Assembly: GCF_008929045.1 (NCBI RefSeq)
Contig: NZ_VFAH01000006.1
Coordinates: 1-64,000 of the forward strand
Reading direction: 5' to 3'
Source of the DNA: Noviherbaspirillum aerium
GTDB taxonomy: Bacteria; Pseudomonadota; Gammaproteobacteria; Burkholderiales; Burkholderiaceae_D
DNA length: 64,000 bases
The notes under the pieces are model-generated. The model was given only the letters and a program-made list of their open reading frames with translations. It was not told the origin of the DNA and made no database searches. The position numbers were made by a program, and so were the translations under genes. Positions 16,673 through 25,064 of this stretch are shown here, piece by piece. How positions within the stretch are numbered: position 1 is the stretch's first letter; every line of letters starts with the position of its first letter.

Positions 16673-16718
16673 TTCAAACCGCTTTGAATTCATGTTAGCG
16701 CATTCAAAGCGCTTTGAA
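16673..16718. promoter_or_regulatory. Tandem LacI-family-type operators
   Basis: Two near-identical palindromes, TTCAAACCGCTTTGAA (16673-16688) and TTCAAAGCGCTTTGAA (16703-16718, perfect), are centred 30 bp apart, about three helical turns. The central CG and A/T flanks match the pattern bound by LacI/GalR regulators. They cover the space between the first gene's ribosome site and the region upstream, so a repressor bound there would block the cluster promoter. I see a weak -10 (TAACAT, minus strand) between the two sites. No LacI-family gene is in the window. Confidence 0.7.
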
Positions 16719-17255
16719 ACGTTGCCATGATGTCAAATTGAGAAAGCTCAATCAAGTCTCGAAGAGACTAAACAGCGGAATAAACCTGGTTTAGAGACCG
16801 GCAGAGGCGATACGGGACAACCACATTTCGCCCCAGCGCCGAGCTGAACAAGGGAAACATGAAATATGCACCCAGCCTTGCATTGCATTGCCACAGCTTA
16901 ATTGATCCATGTGGCGTATCTAACGCTCCAGAAAAGAAGCTTGCGGGAGTCCAGCGCGCTTATGCTGTTGAAGCGGATTGGCAGAAAAGAACACTTGCGG
17001 ACGAGATCGCCATATCGGCCGGATCGCAGCTTAATGGTCATGTCATTCCAGATCATGCGTACCTGCTTGGAACCATGGCCCTGTTATGTATCGATTCATC
17101 GATCGGAGCATCACCTTCAATACGCAGCCGGAGTTCAGCCTTCCAGCGCCAAAGGCGGTTCCCGATGGCGTGATGGCCTGGCGAGCACGTACCAGAAGTC
17201 GGTCAAACCCGGGGCCGAAAACGACCGGTCATGCCGGTTCCTTCATGCAAGCCGG
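16719..17255. other. Intergenic upstream region with dyads
   Basis: No gene is supported here. Close to the operators are two short perfect dyads: AGTCTC-GAA-GAGACT (16755-16769) and TAAACC-T-GGTTTA (16781-16793). They lie upstream of the cyclitol cluster and may bind another regulator or end transcription from the PLD gene. The rest is unremarkable. Confidence 0.4.
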
Positions 17256-18524
17256 TCAGAGAATCTCATTGATCAGATAGCAGGCATGATCGCTTATCTT
17301 GTGGAGCATGCCGCGCCTGTTCCAGTCGTCAAGGGAGAGTTCCGTGGCGCGCGCCGCATACTTTTCGAATATGTCATCCAGCCGGCGGGTGATGGCCGCA
17401 TCAAGCAGGCCCAGCGTGATTTCGTCATTCGTTTCGAAAGACCTGTCGTCGAAATTGCTGGAGCCGATTGCGCACCATACGCCGTCGATGGTCATGACCT
17501 TTTGATGCAGCAGCGTATGCGGATATTCGAACAGGCGCACGCCGCACCGCAGCAGCTTTTCGAAATTGCGATGGCCTGCATGCTGCACCATCGGATTGTC
17601 AGAGCCGCTCGCGGACGGCATCAGCACGCGCACGTCGACACCGCGCGATACGGCCTGGCCAAACGCGTCGATCGCGTCCGGTTCGGGAATGAAATACGGA
17701 TTCTGGATCCAGATACGCTTGCGGGCCAGGCAGATCGCGGTGTGGTGGAGTATCTTGACCGCGGGCGCCGATCCCTCGGGCTTGGCAAAGGCGGCATGCA
17801 TCACGACATCGCCCTGCGGCGCCAGCGGCGGAAACACCTTGTCGCCGACGAACAGTTCACCGGTCTCGCCGGTCCAGTTTTCACTGAATGCGGATTGCAC
17901 GCCATGTACGATCGGGCCGCGCAAACGGACGCTGATGTCGCCGAAGTGCTTTCCATCCTCGGCATCGCCCAGCCAGGTATCGACAATGCAATGGCCGCCG
18001 ACGAATGCTTCGCGTCCATCGACGATCACCATCTTCCGGTGGGTACGGTCGTTGAGCACGCCGATGTTGCGCAGCCGGTAATTATGGAAAAACACCACCT
18101 TGCATCCCGCGTCTTCCATTTGCCGGCGCGCCGCATCGCCCAGCTTGCGGGCGCCGTTGCCATCCAGCAGCACCCGCACCTGTCTTCCCGCCGCGGCCTG
18201 CCCCGCGAGAGCCTCGGCAATCCGGTTGCCGAGTTCGCCCTCTTTCCACAGGAAGGTTTCAAAATGCACCGAATGCCGTGCGGAACGGATGGAATCGATG
18301 AGCGCGTCGAAGAAGGCGCCATTCTCGAGGATGTCGACGGCATTGCCTGGCACGGCCGTGCTGAAGGTCAGTCCTGCCAGTGAGGGAATCAGTTCATCAA
18401 TCGGAGAATCGCATTCAATGCGCAGCCGGGGATCGCGGTGCCGGCGGATGGACCAGATGATGAGTACCAACAGGGACGCCATGCCGACGAATGCGGATAT
18501 CCATACAAGCGTCGAAGTGTCCAT
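17256..18524 (-). CDS. Phospholipase D-family protein, cardiolipin synthase-like
   Basis: This 422-residue protein has one N-terminal membrane helix (about residues 5-25) and two PLD catalytic HKD motifs: HRKMVIVDG in the first half and HQKVMTIDG in the second, each with the downstream Asn/Ser pattern (IGSSNFD after the second). This is the layout of bacterial cardiolipin synthase, which condenses two phosphatidylglycerols at the inner membrane. Its length is close to that of E. coli ClsB (about 410), and one membrane helix instead of two fits ClsB/ClsC-like members. It follows the protease gene by 104 bp in the same direction. A lipid substrate is likely but not certain. Confidence 0.88.
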   Translation of the reverse strand: MDTSTLVWISAFVGMASLLVLIIWSIRRHRDPRLRIECDSPIDELIPSLAGLTFSTAVPGNAVDILENGAFFDALIDSIRSARHSVHFETFLWKEGELGNRIAEALAGQAAAGRQVRVLLDGNGARKLGDAARRQMEDAGCKVVFFHNYRLRNIGVLNDRTHRKMVIVDGREAFVGGHCIVDTWLGDAEDGKHFGDISVRLRGPIVHGVQSAFSENWTGETGELFVGDKVFPPLAPQGDVVMHAAFAKPEGSAPAVKILHHTAICLARKRIWIQNPYFIPEPDAIDAFGQAVSRGVDVRVLMPSASGSDNPMVQHAGHRNFEKLLRCGVRLFEYPHTLLHQKVMTIDGVWCAIGSSNFDDRSFETNDEITLGLLDAAITRRLDDIFEKYAARATELSLDDWNRRGMLHKISDHACYLINEIL

Positions 18525-18628
18525 GAGGTCAATGGGCCGATGTGAGGCTGCGCGATAGGCTGCTGTCGTTATGCTTCCTTTAATTTACCTTAATGCATCA
18601 AGAGTGACTTTGCGAAACCGCGGGTTTA

Positions 18629-19834
18629 TTACTCCAATGCTTCGACCGCGAGTTTTACCGTGCTGGTGTTGCCGCTTCGCCAAATCTGCGCACTGAGCGT
18701 GCTGCCGGGCCTGGTGCCGCCGATCAGCCGCGCAAGGTCCGCAGTGCTTTGCACCGGCTGCTCGTTGAGCGCGAGGATGACGTCGCCGGGACGAATGCCG
18801 GCACGGTCGGCGGGGCCGCCGCGCTGTACCGCCGCGACCAGCGCGCCTTGCGTGTCCTTCATGCCCAGCGTCGATGCCAGGTCCATCGTCAGTTCCTGCA
18901 GCTGCACGCCGATGCGGCCGCGCGTGACCTTGCCGGATTGGCGCAGCTGCTCGGAGATGCCTATCGCCAGATCGATCGGAATCGCGAACGAAATTCCCAT
19001 GTAGCCGCCGGTCTGGCTGTAGATCTGGGAATTGATGCCGACCACCTCGCCGCGCGTGCTGAACAGGGGCCCGCCGGAATTGCCCGGATTGACCGCGACA
19101 TCGGTCTGGATGAAGGGCACGTAGCTGCCATTGGGCAGCAGTCTCCCCTTGGCGCTGACGACGCCGACCGTGACGCTGTTGTCGAAGCCGAACGGCGCGC
19201 CGATCGCGGCCACCCATTCGCCGGCTTCGAGCTTGCCGGGATCGCCGACCTTCACCATCGGCAAACCCTTGGCATCGATCTTGAGCAGCGCCACATCGGT
19301 ATACGGGTCGGCGCCGACCACCTTGGCCCGGTACTCGCGCTTGTTGGTCAGCTTGACGATGACTTCGTCGGTGTCGGCGATGACATGCGCATTGGTGAGG
19401 ACGTAGCCGTCCTCGCTGATGATGAACCCGGACCCGAGGCTGGCTGCGATCGCTTCACCGGAATCGGGCTGCTGCTGGCGGCCGAAACGGCGGAAGAATT
19501 CGCGCAGCGGATGGCCTTCGGGCAAGGCCGGCACGCCCTGCTGCTGCGCATGGCGCGTGGCGCTGATGTTGACCACCGTGGGGCCCTGCTGCTTGACCAG
19601 GTTGACGAAGCTGGGCAATTCCACGCCCGAGCCGGTGACGGGCGCGGGCGTGCCGGCGGGCCCCTGCTGAACCTGCACTCCCTGTTGTCCTTGCGTGGCC
19701 GGCGCAGCGGACTGCGGCGCCTGGGGTGCCTGGGGCGTTTGCGGCGCTTCGTCCGTACCGGAGCGCGAACAGGCGATGAGGCTGAGAATCAGGCTGCCGG
19801 CGAGGACAAGCTGGCTGCTGCGACGAAGGTTCAT
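18629..19834 (-). CDS. DegP/DegQ/MucD-like periplasmic serine protease, lipoprotein
   Basis: This is an HtrA-family protease. Near the N-terminus is a lipobox (SLIACS), so it is predicted to be tethered by lipid. A Pro/Gln/Ala-rich linker (about 30-70) follows. The catalytic triad is His in TNAHV, Asp in YTDVALLK and Ser in GNSGG. One PDZ domain follows at about 300-395. Members of the family usually have two PDZ domains, so this is a one-PDZ form. I chose the ATG at 19834, with GGAG 8 nt upstream. The open frame extends to a GTG at 19930 but would include a strong hairpin. It acts in envelope quality control. It stands after treY in the same direction. Confidence 0.88.
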   Translation of the reverse strand: MNLRRSSQLVLAGSLILSLIACSRSGTDEAPQTPQAPQAPQSAAPATQGQQGVQVQQGPAGTPAPVTGSGVELPSFVNLVKQQGPTVVNISATRHAQQQGVPALPEGHPLREFFRRFGRQQQPDSGEAIAASLGSGFIISEDGYVLTNAHVIADTDEVIVKLTNKREYRAKVVGADPYTDVALLKIDAKGLPMVKVGDPGKLEAGEWVAAIGAPFGFDNSVTVGVVSAKGRLLPNGSYVPFIQTDVAVNPGNSGGPLFSTRGEVVGINSQIYSQTGGYMGISFAIPIDLAIGISEQLRQSGKVTRGRIGVQLQELTMDLASTLGMKDTQGALVAAVQRGGPADRAGIRPGDVILALNEQPVQSTADLARLIGGTRPGSTLSAQIWRSGNTSTVKLAVEALE

Positions 19835-19898
19835 ATCGGTCACTCCACGAAGGTCGTAATCTGGATGAAAGGCATTATCGGTGAAGCGCACGGGACCC

Positions 19899-19933
19899 GC
19901 CGTGGCCATGGGTTTCGTACCCATGGCCACGGC
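19899..19933. terminator. 15-bp perfect inverted repeat between treY and the protease gene
   Basis: GCCGTGGCCATGGGT (19899-19913) pairs perfectly with ACCCATGGCCACGGC (19919-19933) across a 5-nt TTCGT loop. It sits about 50 nt after the treY stop codon in the direction of transcription. A T-run is lacking, so it may be a rho-independent-like stop, an RNA stabiliser for the operon transcript, or a processing site. Its position between genes and its strength make a chance origin unlikely. Confidence 0.55.
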
Positions 19934-19980
19934 CCTGCCGGCCCTGCTGGCGATGCTGCACGCCCCGAGCTTTCGCCGGT

Positions 19981-22935
19981 TCAGGTCGGGCCCGCCCTCT
20001 CCTTTTCCGTTTCCGCCGTCGCATCCTTCCTGTCGGTTGCGGCGACCTCCGCATCGGGGTCGGCGTCGGTGTCACGCTCGCTGCTTGCAGTGAAAGCCGG
20101 GGCCTCTTCCGCATCCGGTCCATTGAACAGCAGCGCCACCGGCAAGCCCTGCAACACCTCGCTCAGCAGCAGGCGGCCGGCGCTCGGAGCCATCGTTTGC
20201 CCGGTCAGCAGTTCGCGCATGTCCGCCGCCATTTCCTGCGGGACGCGGATGGCGGTTTCCTGCCAGCTATCGGGCTGCAGTACGGGCCCGCGTTCGCCGC
20301 CGAGCAGGCGGCACGGCAGATGCGCCGCCACCACCACCACCGTCTTGTCCTGGTGACGGCGGGCGAAGGCGATCGCATGCGATGCCAGCGGTCCTTCGAT
20401 TTCCAGCGGCAGATAGTCGCCCCGCATGAACAGGTCGGGCTGCCGCGCGCGAAAACGCAGCGTGCGCGCGATGACATGCTGCTTGATGGCGCCGCTTTCC
20501 CAGGCATCCGTCCCGGGCTCTTCCGCATCGGTGAATTCCAGCGCCTCGCGCCGCGCCGCATAGTCGACCGGCCGGCGGTTGTCGGGATCGACCAGGCTGA
20601 AGTCCCAGAAGTCGGTGCCCTGGTACAGATCCGGCACGCCGGGCGAGGTCATGCGCAGCATGGTCTGCGCCAGGCTCTTGATCATGCCGGCCGGCGCGAC
20701 GGTCTGCACCCAGGCGGCGAGTTCGGGAAGGAAGCGGTTGTCTTCGCCCGGCGTCAGGACCGCATGCAGAAACTTCCTGCAGGCGGCTTCATAGGCTTCG
20801 TTCGGCATCACCCAGTCGCTGACCTGCTTGGCTTCGCGCAGCGCCTTGGTCTGCCAGGCTTCGATGCGTTCGGCGAACTGCTTGAGCCCTTCTTCATCGT
20901 CCGGCTCAAGACCGACCGGCCAGGCGCCGGCGAGCATCTGGTACAGCATCAGTTCATCGGCGGGATGCGGCGCGATGCCCTCGGGGCCGGCGTCGTCAGC
21001 CGGCAATTCGGCGGCCGGCGCTCCGGTGCGTAGCGCGGCATTGAGCTTCATCCATTCGCGCGCGGTGCGGCACCATTCCTCCGGCATCTCGCTGAAGGCG
21101 GCAATGCGGGTGCGGACATCCTCGCCGCGCTTGTGATCGTGGGTGGCGGTGGCGAGCATCGAAAACGGAAAACGCTCGGCGCGGACGCGGTTGGCCTCAT
21201 GGAATTCCTGCACCGGGATCGAGAATTGCGCCGGGTCGGAACCCACCTCGTTGCGCGACAGCAGGCGGCCGTAACGATAGAAGGCGGTGTCTTCCACCGA
21301 CTTTGCCGACAGCGGCGGCGTCAGCTGCTGGAAGCGGGTGATGGCCCGCTGGTGCAGCGCCCGCACGCGGGGATTGGCCGAATCGCGCGGCGCATCGCCG
21401 CCCAGCCAGCGGGCGATGACGTCGAGCAGCGCGCCTTCGTTGCGGTCCACGCTCTGGCGCGCGCATTCCAGCGCGCGGTCGATCACCTGCTGGTCGAGTT
21501 CGTCGCGGCCGTTGCTGTCGGCATAGGTGCGGTACACCGGGAAATGCACCAGCAGTTCGGCGAATACGCGGCGGATCGCGCCGAGCGAATAGTCGCGGGT
21601 GCGCAGGTCGGTGCGCGCCACCGCATGCAGCGCGCGCGCGGCCGCCTCGAATTCGCCGGACAGGTTGCTGGCCAGCAGCTGCCTTCTGGCCAGCCGCACT
21701 TCCTCGTCGAAGCTGTGCTGGTGGTCGGTCAGGTGGCACCACAGATCGGTGAGCGCCTGCTTGCCCTCGCCGTCGTGCAGCAGCGCGCCGACGCGGTCCA
21801 TGAAGTCGTAGCCGCTGGTGCCGTCGATTTCCCAGTTGCTGCGCAGCTGTTCGTCGGGCGCGAGAATCTTTTCGACGATGATGTAGGCCGGCGCCGGCGG
21901 CAGCTCGGGGGGACGCTGCGATGTCAGCGCCTGCAGCCGGCGCCGCAGCTTGCGGCAGTAGGCGCCGGGGTCGGCCAGGCCGTCCACATGGTCGATGCGC
22001 ACGCCGTCGATCAGGCCTTCGGTGTAAAGCCGGAAGATCTGCGCATGGGTGGCTTCGAACACGTCATCCTGCTCGACCCGCACGCCGGCCAGGTCGGTCA
22101 CTTCGAAGAAGCGCCGCCAGTTGATGCCGTCGGCCGCGCAGCGCCACCACGCGAGCCGGTAATGCTGGCGTTCCAGCAGGCCGTGCAGCGCTTCGATGCC
22201 CTGCGGCGAAGCCGCCGAATAATTGTTGACCGCCACCGCGATGTCGGCGGCGCCTTCGGCGGTCTGGCCGAGCTCGCGCAGGATGCCGAAGCCGGTGTCG
22301 GCATTCTGCTGGGTGATGTCGCCGTTCTCGTCCCGGCCTTCCTCGAAGGCGGCGATCGCCGGCGCAAGGCGCGCCGAATCGACCGATTTCAGCAGGTCGG
22401 CAACCCCCGCCGCCCCGATGGGAAAGCGGTGCGAATAGTAGCTGGCGTAGAACTTGCCGCGCAGGGCATCGAACTGCAGCTTGATCTCACCGGAGGCGAG
22501 CACTTCGCCGTAGGGCTGGCCGAGGAAAGGCGCCATCACCTTGCCCTGCAGGGTTTCGTCGGCGGGGTTCCAGTCGATGTCGAACCAGCGGGCATACGGG
22601 CTCTTCTGCCCCCATTCCAGCACATGCTGCCACCAGGGATTTTCCGGACCCACGCCCATGTGGTTGGGCACGATGTCGAGGATCAGCCCCATGCCGGCCT
22701 CGCGGATGCGGCGCACCATGCGGCGGAAGCCTTCCTCGCCGCCGAGCTCGGGATTGATGCGGGTCGGGTCGACGATGTCGTAGCCGTGGTTGGAGCCGCT
22801 GCGCGCGGTCAGGACGGGCGATGCATAGATGTGGCTGATGCCAAGCGACGCGTAATACGGCACCACCTCGGCCGCCTGGTCGAAGGTGAAGTCTTTATGC
22901 AGCTGCAGGCGGGCAGTTGCGCGCGGGATGGACAT
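19981..22935 (-). CDS. treY: Maltooligosyltrehalose synthase
   Basis: This GH13 enzyme turns the reducing-end glucose of a maltooligosaccharide into a trehalose unit. It is 984 residues. The catalytic residues appear in GVRIDHVDGL (nucleophile Asp), IIVEKILAPDE (acid/base Glu) and ATATHDHKRGED (third Asp). ARLQLHKDFTFDQAA at the N-terminus and the region ending in FNGPDAEEAPAF fit TreY. It runs about 100-250 residues longer than typical TreY, with a charged C-terminal tail (EEAP...TEKERAGPT). The start overlaps the malQ stop, so translation is linked. It works with TreZ (25061-26851) to make free trehalose. Confidence 0.95.
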   Translation of the reverse strand: MSIPRATARLQLHKDFTFDQAAEVVPYYASLGISHIYASPVLTARSGSNHGYDIVDPTRINPELGGEEGFRRMVRRIREAGMGLILDIVPNHMGVGPENPWWQHVLEWGQKSPYARWFDIDWNPADETLQGKVMAPFLGQPYGEVLASGEIKLQFDALRGKFYASYYSHRFPIGAAGVADLLKSVDSARLAPAIAAFEEGRDENGDITQQNADTGFGILRELGQTAEGAADIAVAVNNYSAASPQGIEALHGLLERQHYRLAWWRCAADGINWRRFFEVTDLAGVRVEQDDVFEATHAQIFRLYTEGLIDGVRIDHVDGLADPGAYCRKLRRRLQALTSQRPPELPPAPAYIIVEKILAPDEQLRSNWEIDGTSGYDFMDRVGALLHDGEGKQALTDLWCHLTDHQHSFDEEVRLARRQLLASNLSGEFEAAARALHAVARTDLRTRDYSLGAIRRVFAELLVHFPVYRTYADSNGRDELDQQVIDRALECARQSVDRNEGALLDVIARWLGGDAPRDSANPRVRALHQRAITRFQQLTPPLSAKSVEDTAFYRYGRLLSRNEVGSDPAQFSIPVQEFHEANRVRAERFPFSMLATATHDHKRGEDVRTRIAAFSEMPEEWCRTAREWMKLNAALRTGAPAAELPADDAGPEGIAPHPADELMLYQMLAGAWPVGLEPDDEEGLKQFAERIEAWQTKALREAKQVSDWVMPNEAYEAACRKFLHAVLTPGEDNRFLPELAAWVQTVAPAGMIKSLAQTMLRMTSPGVPDLYQGTDFWDFSLVDPDNRRPVDYAARREALEFTDAEEPGTDAWESGAIKQHVIARTLRFRARQPDLFMRGDYLPLEIEGPLASHAIAFARRHQDKTVVVVAAHLPCRLLGGERGPVLQPDSWQETAIRVPQEMAADMRELLTGQTMAPSAGRLLLSEVLQGLPVALLFNGPDAEEAPAFTASSERDTDADPDAEVAATDRKDATAETEKERAGPT

Positions 22936-25064
22936 CAGTGATCTCCTCTTGGGGAACGGGAACGGTTGAGTATGGCCAGCCGCGCCGCCACGGTCGCGTC
23001 GTCGAGAATGGTATCGACCGTGTGCGGCATGCGGCGGCGCCAGTTGGGATGTTCATGGATGGTGCCGGGCAGGTTGGGCTGCTCCGTCAGGCCGAGCGCG
23101 TCTTCGATCGGCAGCATCGCCAGCGGCGCCGGGGCCTGGCCGATGAAGTCGATCGCCGCTTCCATCGGCGCGGCCTGCGCACTGGCATCCGGCATGCTGC
23201 CGCCGGCGCAGCCGATTTCATTGAAGGCCTGCCACAGTTCGCGCCGTTCGCGGTCGCGGCTGTTGCGGGCATCGCCCTCGGTCTCGCCGGTGGCAAGCAG
23301 ATCGAGGTCGCGCCGCCAGTCGATGTCGCGCCCCTGCCACCAGCCGGCGATGGTTGGCAGGTCGTGCGTGGTGGTGGTGGCGATCGCGCTGCCGGGCCAT
23401 TCGTCGGGCCGGAAGAAACGGTCCTGGTTGCGCTGGAACAGCAGCACCCGGATGCCGAGCAGGCCGGCGTCGGCCAGCAGCTTGTCGAAGCCCTCCGGCA
23501 CGGTGCCGAGATCTTCGCCGATGACGATCGCCTTGTGGCGCCAGGATTCGAGCGCAATCAGGCGCAGCAGATCCTGCATCGGATAGGTGAGATAGGCTCC
23601 TTGTTCGGGCGATGCGCCGTGCGGCACCAGCCACAGCCGGCCCAGGCCGAGCACATGGTCGATGCGCGCGCCGCCCGCATACGCGAAGGTGGCGCGCAGC
23701 ATTTCGAGATAGGCGGCGAAGCCCTTGGCTTTCATCGCCACCGGCGAAAAGGCGCCGATGCCCCAGCTCTGGCCCTTGGTGTTCATCACGTCGGGCGGCG
23801 CGCCCACCGACAGGCCATTGATGATTTCCGTCTGGCGGCTCCAGGCCTGGCTGCCGGCGCTGTCGGCGCCGACCGCGAGATCCGTGATCAGGCCGATCGG
23901 CATGCCGGCCTCGCGCGCGGCCTTCTGCGCACCTGACAGCCCCCTGGCCGCCTGCCACTGCAGGAAGGCATGGAAGCCGACTTCGTCCGCGTGCTCGCGG
24001 GCAAAGCTTTCCACATCGGCGCCGCGCGGATCGCGCAGGCCCTGCGGCCAGCTGCGCCAGTCGCCGTTCTCGCCGGCGGCGATGCGCGCCGCATGAATGG
24101 CTTCAAAGCGGGCATGGTCGCGCAAGGCGTCGCCTCCTTCGCGCAGGAAGGCATCGAACTCGGCGGTATTGCCGGCCTGCAGATAACGTTCGTACAGCTG
24201 GCGCAGGAGCGAAAGCTTCAGCGTTGCGGCGCCGGGCCAGTCGACCAGCGCTTCCTGCTCCAGCCGCGCCAGCTGCTGCGCGGCATCGGGACCGACCGCG
24301 GCGACCGCCGCTGCATGGGCTTCCGGCCCCAGCACGGCAGCCGGATCGATGTGCAATGCGTTCAGGAAGAGCCGGCTCGACGGACCGTAGGGACTGAAAC
24401 GATGGACGTCGGCGGAAAACATCGCATGCACCGGGCTGATCGCCAGCGCCGCCGCGCCATGCCGGGCCGCCTTGCGCGCCAGCGCCGCCAGCGCGCCGAA
24501 GTCGCCGATGCCGCCGTCGCCGTCGCGCCGCAGCGAATACAGCTGCACGCCAAGTCCCCACAGGCGCGGGTCGCGCCGCAGGCCGGGCGTGGCCGCCAAA
24601 GCATCGGCCACGCCGAAGCAGCGCGGCGGCGCGATGGCCAGCGTGGCTTGCTGATCGCCAGCGATGAGGCGGTGATAGCCGGGACGGTCGATGGCCGGTA
24701 GTTCCAGGGCGGCGGAAGCATCGCCGCCGAACTGTCCGCTCAAGGTGTCCGCTGCGTTCCCCGCGCCGCCCTCTTCCAGCTCGATGCGGTAGCTCTTGCC
24801 GGCCAGCGAAGCGACATGGCCCAGCTTCACCGGCTGGCCGACCACGCCGGTCACCAGTGGCGGCAGGCTGCCGCCGTCTTCCAGCAGCCTGAGCTTTTCC
24901 CTGCTGGCCGCGCAGTCCTCGGCCGTGCCGCAGGGCAGGTCGAGCGCCTCCAGTATCGCGCGCATGGCGTCCGGCGCCACCTTCTTCGGCTCGCCGTTGG
25001 CGGCCACCCAGTCCTGTACCAGTCCGGCTGCTTTTGCCAGTTCGATGATGTCGGCGTCGTTCAT
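22935..25064 (-). CDS. malQ: 4-alpha-glucanotransferase (amylomaltase)
   Basis: This 709-residue GH77 enzyme moves glucan segments between maltooligosaccharides. The GH77 triad is visible as GARIDHVLGLG (Asp), VIGEDLGTVPEGF (Glu) and TTHDLPTIAGWW (Asp). LWGLGVQLYSLRRDGDGGIGDF is the family N-terminal pattern. It is the long type with an extra N-terminal domain, as in E. coli MalQ. The gene lies between treZ and treY with stop/start overlaps on both sides. It probably rearranges chains freed by GlgX and TreYZ so that they can be used again. Confidence 0.95.
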   Translation of the reverse strand: MNDADIIELAKAAGLVQDWVAANGEPKKVAPDAMRAILEALDLPCGTAEDCAASREKLRLLEDGGSLPPLVTGVVGQPVKLGHVASLAGKSYRIELEEGGAGNAADTLSGQFGGDASAALELPAIDRPGYHRLIAGDQQATLAIAPPRCFGVADALAATPGLRRDPRLWGLGVQLYSLRRDGDGGIGDFGALAALARKAARHGAAALAISPVHAMFSADVHRFSPYGPSSRLFLNALHIDPAAVLGPEAHAAAVAAVGPDAAQQLARLEQEALVDWPGAATLKLSLLRQLYERYLQAGNTAEFDAFLREGGDALRDHARFEAIHAARIAAGENGDWRSWPQGLRDPRGADVESFAREHADEVGFHAFLQWQAARGLSGAQKAAREAGMPIGLITDLAVGADSAGSQAWSRQTEIINGLSVGAPPDVMNTKGQSWGIGAFSPVAMKAKGFAAYLEMLRATFAYAGGARIDHVLGLGRLWLVPHGASPEQGAYLTYPMQDLLRLIALESWRHKAIVIGEDLGTVPEGFDKLLADAGLLGIRVLLFQRNQDRFFRPDEWPGSAIATTTTHDLPTIAGWWQGRDIDWRRDLDLLATGETEGDARNSRDRERRELWQAFNEIGCAGGSMPDASAQAAPMEAAIDFIGQAPAPLAMLPIEDALGLTEQPNLPGTIHEHPNWRRRMPHTVDTILDDATVAARLAILNRSRSPRGDH

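Noticed and set aside
17158-17163. GGTTCC half-sites as further hrp boxes (also at 856, 17225, 29455, 52546 and 60158)
   Set aside because: None has a CCACNNA partner at 15-16 nt in the right orientation, so only the boxes at 1980 and 49299 were kept.
16902-18383. 493-residue plus-strand frame in the PLD gene
   Set aside because: Covers the PLD gene in antisense; the minus-strand frame has both HKD motifs.
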